Below, piece after piece: positions 59,242 to 64,000 of a DNA stretch of 64,000 nt. Position 1 is the first letter of the stretch, and each line of letters begins with the position of its first letter. A program made the translations under genes and the position numbers. Origin of the DNA: Primula veris (taxonomy: Eukaryota; Streptophyta; Magnoliopsida; Ericales; Primulaceae); contig OY821741.1 of NCBI GenBank assembly GCA_963682055.1, forward strand, positions 6,889,501-6,953,500, in the 5' to 3' direction. The notes below the pieces were generated by a model that was given only the letters and a program-made list of their open reading frames with translations, was not told the origin of the DNA and made no database searches.

Positions 59242-60900
59242 CAATCTGCATAATTAACTCACATTGATTTTTTTCAAAGGACCTCATGGTCAAAATTTAA
59301 TTGTATGTTATTACATATGAGATATTATTTCTCTACTTATATTTAAATTGCCAATATTAAGCTTCAAGAAACATAATATGAACTGAATTTTTTTCATAAA
59401 AATATACATTAATTCAACGCTATAATAAGTAGCTTTAAATAATTTGCTTCCGTATGCTTTTGGTCTCTAATCAGTGTTTTACATGCATAATATTGATAAA
59501 TATAAGTAATATAAATTATAATTCTTGGATCAACCTGTATAAACTTATGCTCTTTTAAATTTGGCATAACATTTATGCTTTATAACTTATGGAGGTTAAT
59601 GTTATTTCCAAAACACCTTATAACTATTTGCACACAACTATTACACATTTACATCCCTTCATACATTTTGTTATCAGAAGAGAGAGTACAAAAATACAGT
59701 TTTGTCAATTTTGTCTTCAATTATCTCATAAGTAATGTATGGAGAATGTAGAGCAATCATAGTTGCCCCGGAATTATCTCGGACGTCATGTATAAAGCCA
59801 AACGATTACTTATATCTTCGGTGCCCAACGTATTAGACATCCATGAATTCGTCCAAAACGGATCATGCACGTCACGGGGTGCATAAATTCGAGTATATCA
59901 ATTTCGAATCACTAGAGACCGTATCTCTGTGTTCGATTAAAATATAATGAGATTATACTATAATTCAGATGACTAATCATAATTATAAATTTATTATTCT
60001 AATACGCAATGAATTTTAACACAACTCTTTGCTTTTTCGTGAGAAACATCTATCTTTTTAGCTATCTTCTTTTTTCATAGCCGAAATCCATGCACTAAAA
60101 TAAAATATCCTCATAATATTTGAAATTTATTACAAAAATAAGTGTTGTTAAATTTACCAACATATATAATATTATGTTACTGCATTGTTACTAATTTTAG
60201 CGACACTCACTTACCATTAACATAATATCATGGTATGTATTTCTATGATAGCGTTTTCTTACAGCGGTGTTAAGGTTATATTAGTTTTGAACAGAAAACT
60301 TTTATTTCCATATACCTTATATCACTGATAAAAAAATATGTGCAATTAGTTACAGGAATTGTAACAGTATTTTTTGTCACGAGGTTAATAACTACGGTTT
60401 TTGTGACGGATTTATAACAAGATAGTCAATTTGTGATAGGTTAGTGACAGTATTTCGAATTAGTGGTAGTTTTATAACATATTTTTACTCTCATAAAATT
60501 AACATTATTTTGTAATGTATAAACCGTTCTGAATAGCGTTTTCTTAATAATTGTGTCTATAATCTATTGGCGATCAGATGACCACACATCAATAAAAGCA
60601 TGACACAACAAGCTAGTAACCCAGTAGTCATATTTACCATCTACTATATTAGCTCGATATTATTGATTAATAATACCTAGCAAAATTGACCAGAAACAAA
60701 ATTGACCTAAAACAAAAATTAAATAATTGTTTTTTTGTTATATTTGTATAACTTTCCAGTTTCCACACTTTTGCTACCATTTGAGACACACACAAAACTT
60801 GACACGAGTAGGTAATAGTTAATTTTAATGATATACTTTATGTATAATAATATCCTCGTCTATTCTCAAACTATAAAGTGGTGGCCACCACTGGGTATAT
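59242..60900. other. Intergenic, no gene supported
   Basis: AT-rich. Stretches with GTGACGGATTT, TTAGCGACACTCAC and similar motifs (60.15-60.5 kb) resemble CACTA subterminal sequence but no element ends were found. Confidence 0.5.
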
Positions 60901-60911
60901 AGTCAAATCTA

Positions 60912-61200
60912 GGGCCGGGTTAGGTCCGATTCGGTTTTTTATAAAACCGAAATCGAACATATTTTTCGGTTTGCTTTTTTTCGGTTTCGGTATTTTATTT
61001 TTTGGACCGAACCGGACCGGTTTTTTCTGTCAAGTTTAGGTTTTTTTCGGTTATTTTTCGGTTTTATTTTTTATTTTTCGGTTCGGTTTTACTGAAAACC
61101 GAAACCGACTCGAAATTTTTTTGGTTTTTCGGTTTCGGTCTTTTTTGGTTTTTTCCGATTCGGTTATCGATTCAGTTCGTTTTTTTCGGTTTTTTGGCCA
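60912..61200. mobile_element. hAT-like MITE rich in TTCGGTT motifs
   Basis: About 289 bp starting GGGCCGGGTTAGG and ending TTTTTTGGCCA, flanked by an exact 11-bp direct repeat AGTCAAATCTA (60901-60911; 61200-61210, overlapping the end by one base). Same composition as the element at 26470-26754, so probably the same family. Confidence 0.65.
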
Positions 61201-61210
61201 GTCAAATCTA

Positions 61211-62910
61211 ATAAATTGAGAGTTTCATGTCAATTACTATAGAGATTTTTTTAAGTTAGCTAGGCCGGTATAAAACTTTATCTTTGAATATAAATTTGGT
61301 TGATTAAGGTTTGTTTGCATTACAGTAAAAGGGGTATGTATAACTTGTAAAACTATTAGTGGATATATGATAGCATCACTGTGTCGAGATATCTTATCTG
61401 TCTCTCTGAAAAAATGGATATCTCCAAAAAAATATTTTCACTTCCATTATTTTTTTTTTCTTTCCACTCGGGCATTTGTTTCTATATATCTTTTGTTGAA
61501 TCTTTTTCATGGCTCGATAGATAATTTGATAAGCCAATGATTTTTTTTCTGTATTTCAGAATACGGTTAACCAACATACTAACTAATCGATTACGATAAA
61601 ATTGATCGGTCATGTCATATAGGCCCGAGTTGGACATCCAATTGCTTCAATTTGAATTATATGGAGGATGCCTTATATATCAAATATCAAATATATCAAA
61701 AAGATGGACAAAATCAAACCTATTTCTCGATTCACTAGAAGCCCAACGATATATGTGCTATTAATTATACCCTCTTATTAGCATAAAATGTAGTATAATT
61801 AGTATTATCTTCTATAATTTGGGTCTCACGATACTAATAATATTATATCACTTCTTATACCGTAAAAAAATGGCCCATATTTATTTGATGAATGGGATAA
61901 GAAGCTATTATTAGTATCATACATTTTAACTTTAATTTCAAAACACAATTCCCCTCACATTTCTATACATATGTCGAAAATAAAAACTTAGCCGATAACA
62001 AGATGGTACTTACTCCGTTACCATTTAATTATTCACTATGAAAGTACAATTAATTTTGACCGATCAAGAACTTATATCAAAATTATCGGAACGAATTTTT
62101 TTAAAAATTGATCAAATGTTAAATTTTATTATAAGAATACAATGAAATAAATAAAAATAGATTAATGGCATAATTCTTGACTTCTAAATTCTTTCTAGAT
62201 TCTGTCACTTCCTTCTAATTTCTGACAAAAGATTTGACCTTTTCTACCATCTTATTGCGTGTACATAGTAGATGATGTTGACATATATATAAAAATAATC
62301 ATTGTATCTACCGTAGAATTTGAAAGAGTGACAGTCAAATAAGTGCATGAAATTGTTATAAGAGAAATATTATATTACTATTTTCTATTGGTTTCGTGTT
62401 TTTTTTTTTTTATTTAAATTTTAAATTTTTATAAATTTATAACCTTTTATATTATATTTAAATTTTAAAATATTTGAACATAATATTCTTTTAAATAATT
62501 TTTTTAAAATTTAATCTTTAATTTATATTAATTTATGATTTTATTCCAAAACAAGCATGAGTGCACGAAAAACTGTAGATAATATTAATAGAATATTTGG
62601 ACTCCGTATAAATGCGTCATGGAAGTTTAAGCTACTTTGAAGTAAATAATTTATTTATTTTAATTAGACCGTAAGTTATTCTAAAATAAAAGAAAGACTG
62701 TAAAACAATTTTGGATTAGAGGCACACTAAAATTGTTTTTCTGCATAAATTCCTAACATAGTTTTCAGGACATATACATGCAAAGCCTAGATAATTTAAT
62801 ATATAGCAATTCTAATTGCTGAATTTTTATGTAAGTATATTGTTTTCGGAATGAGAGGGAAAAATGGGTAATCATTTGGTGAAATTTCTAGGTGCCATTT
62901 CTAAATATTA
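61211..62910. other. Intergenic, no gene supported
   Basis: AT-rich. A degenerate Stowaway-like stretch (TTACTCCGTTACCATTTAATTATT) starts at about 62009. Confidence 0.5.
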
Positions 62911-63902
62911 CGGGGTGTTTGGCGGAGCTGTCAGAAGTGCTTTCTGATACTAAAAGTACTTCTGGAGAAGTTTTTTGTGTTTGATGAATAATTTTTTCCC
63001 GACTTATTCAGAAGTATAAGTACTTCAGAAGTCAATTTTCAAAATTTAGGATCGATATGTTACTTCTCAGGAATCACTTCCAGGAAAGTAAAAATAAAAA
63101 TAATGTCAAATCAATTTTGTTATTTAAAAAACACATACTTTGTTTACAAAAAATAATCGCTATAAAAATTTATATCATAAAAATGACCTTTTAAAAAGGT
63201 GAGTTATCAATTTTTTTATTCTTGTTCTAAATAAAATACTTACGAAACTTATTTCTTTTAAAAAATGACATATTAAAAAGCAGTCATTTTCACAAAAAAA
63301 GAGTTTTTTTAAATATTAGTTTCATTTTTTAGTTAGAAAATATATTATTTTTATGAAAAAATGGATTTTGTTTGGAGAAAATAAATAGACTTTTCAAATA
63401 ATTTTTTTCTTCATCTTATAACGACTCTTTTTATAAAATAACTTTTTTCGAATACGTTTTTTTCAAAATTATGGTATTTTTCAAAAGGATGTTATTTACA
63501 TCAAACGACTTTTTTAATAGACTATTTATCCAAAATAGTGATGTTATACAAAAACGTATTATTGGTTAATATTTTTGAAAAGAAAAAAAATTGTATTTAA
63601 CCGATTAAAGTAGTTATACCACTAATTAATTAGTACCAATCCGACATTGTATTGTATTGTTACATTTTGTTTTATTGTAAGATACTGCGTGTTATGTTAT
63701 TAACAATAGAAATTTTTAAATTTTTTTTTAATAAATCACTTTTAACTTATATACCAAACTCGACAGAACTTATGAAAACTAAAAGTATTTTTTTTTACCA
63801 AACATAATTTTTTCTATTATGTGTTTTTCTATAAATCACTTTTATCGCAACACTTCTATAAAATATATTTTTCCATAAGCACTTTCTTTCCAAACACCCC
63901 TG
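62911..63902. mobile_element. hAT-like non-autonomous element, about 990 bp
   Basis: Left end CGGGGTGTTTGGC and right end CCAAACACCCCTG are inverted. The next bases also pair (GAAGTGCTTTCTG against AAGCACTTTCTTT and CAGAAGT motifs). The interior is AT-rich with no open frame. The flanks give no clear 8-bp duplication. Confidence 0.6.
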
Positions 63903-64000
63903 CACTTTGTTTATATCAAAATTATGCAACCCTTTAATTAAAGTAGAAATTAACAAAACATAATACTTTTAAAACTAAGTTAACAAAAAATACCCAAAAG

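Noticed and set aside
61002..61211. 69-codon frame rich in Phe and Gly
   Set aside because: It is the translation of TTCGG/TTTTTCGGT repeats inside a MITE (as is the frame at 26584-26772).

Overview
This is a 64 kb piece of a eudicot nuclear genome. It is AT-rich, its genes have introns with GT..AG borders, plant-specific families are present (8-cysteine lipid-transfer-like proteins, AP2/ERF, FBD-type F-box, SUVH methyltransferase, plant-class GATA factor), and plant mobile elements (Copia, Gypsy, Cassandra, CACTA, hAT-like and other MITEs) fill most of the space. Everything here was read by eye; no database search was run.

Left half (1 to about 39.6 kb): a duplicated, transposon-riddled block built around small secreted 8-cysteine proteins. 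Three close paralogs lie at 0.48, 12.86 and 15.40 kb and a more diverged one at 39.16 kb, all on the + strand. Each has two exons: a long first exon and a tiny second exon coding only the last residues. Copy alpha (1 to 10,328) and copy beta (14,856 to 39,038) are the same ancestral segment. They can be aligned piecewise at 1-3022/14856-18955, 3050-3555/19253-19754, 4850-6238/25110-26469, 6238-9830/33945-37845 and 9831-10328/38526-39038. Beta has since been expanded by insertions: a Copia LTR remnant at 18.96 kb, a decayed CACTA element at 19.75-25.08 kb, an hAT-like MITE, a second MITE with a 6.6 kb Copia nested in it at 26.5-33.9 kb, a Cassandra solo LTR at 34.57 kb and a CACTA foldback at 38.34 kb. 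Alpha still shows the empty sites for several of these. At alpha's right end the segment breaks into a Copia 3' fragment whose LTR is split by a fragment of chloroplast accD. A third, partial copy (12,379-14,147) follows and is a mosaic of the other two. The block also carries gene debris: an F-box start (two copies), an orphan AP2/ERF exon, and a pair of unidentified exons (two copies).

Right half (39.6 to 64 kb): lower element density and two substantial genes on the - strand. One is a 598-residue SUVH5/6-type histone H3K9 methyltransferase (41.4-43.2 kb) that lacks the SRA domain normal for that class and instead has a four-unit N-terminal repeat. The other is a multi-exon GATA26/27-like transcription factor (51.0-57.8 kb). 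Between them lie the probable 5' UTR intron of the SUVH gene and three tandem, mostly decayed copies of an unidentified coding sequence (47.0-48.9 kb). The last 6 kb hold no gene I can support, only MITE-like elements.

I see no operon-like or obviously new multi-gene system. The most unusual items are the SRA-less SUVH gene with its repeated N-terminus, the accD fragment inside a Copia LTR, and the duplication with filled and empty transposon sites.
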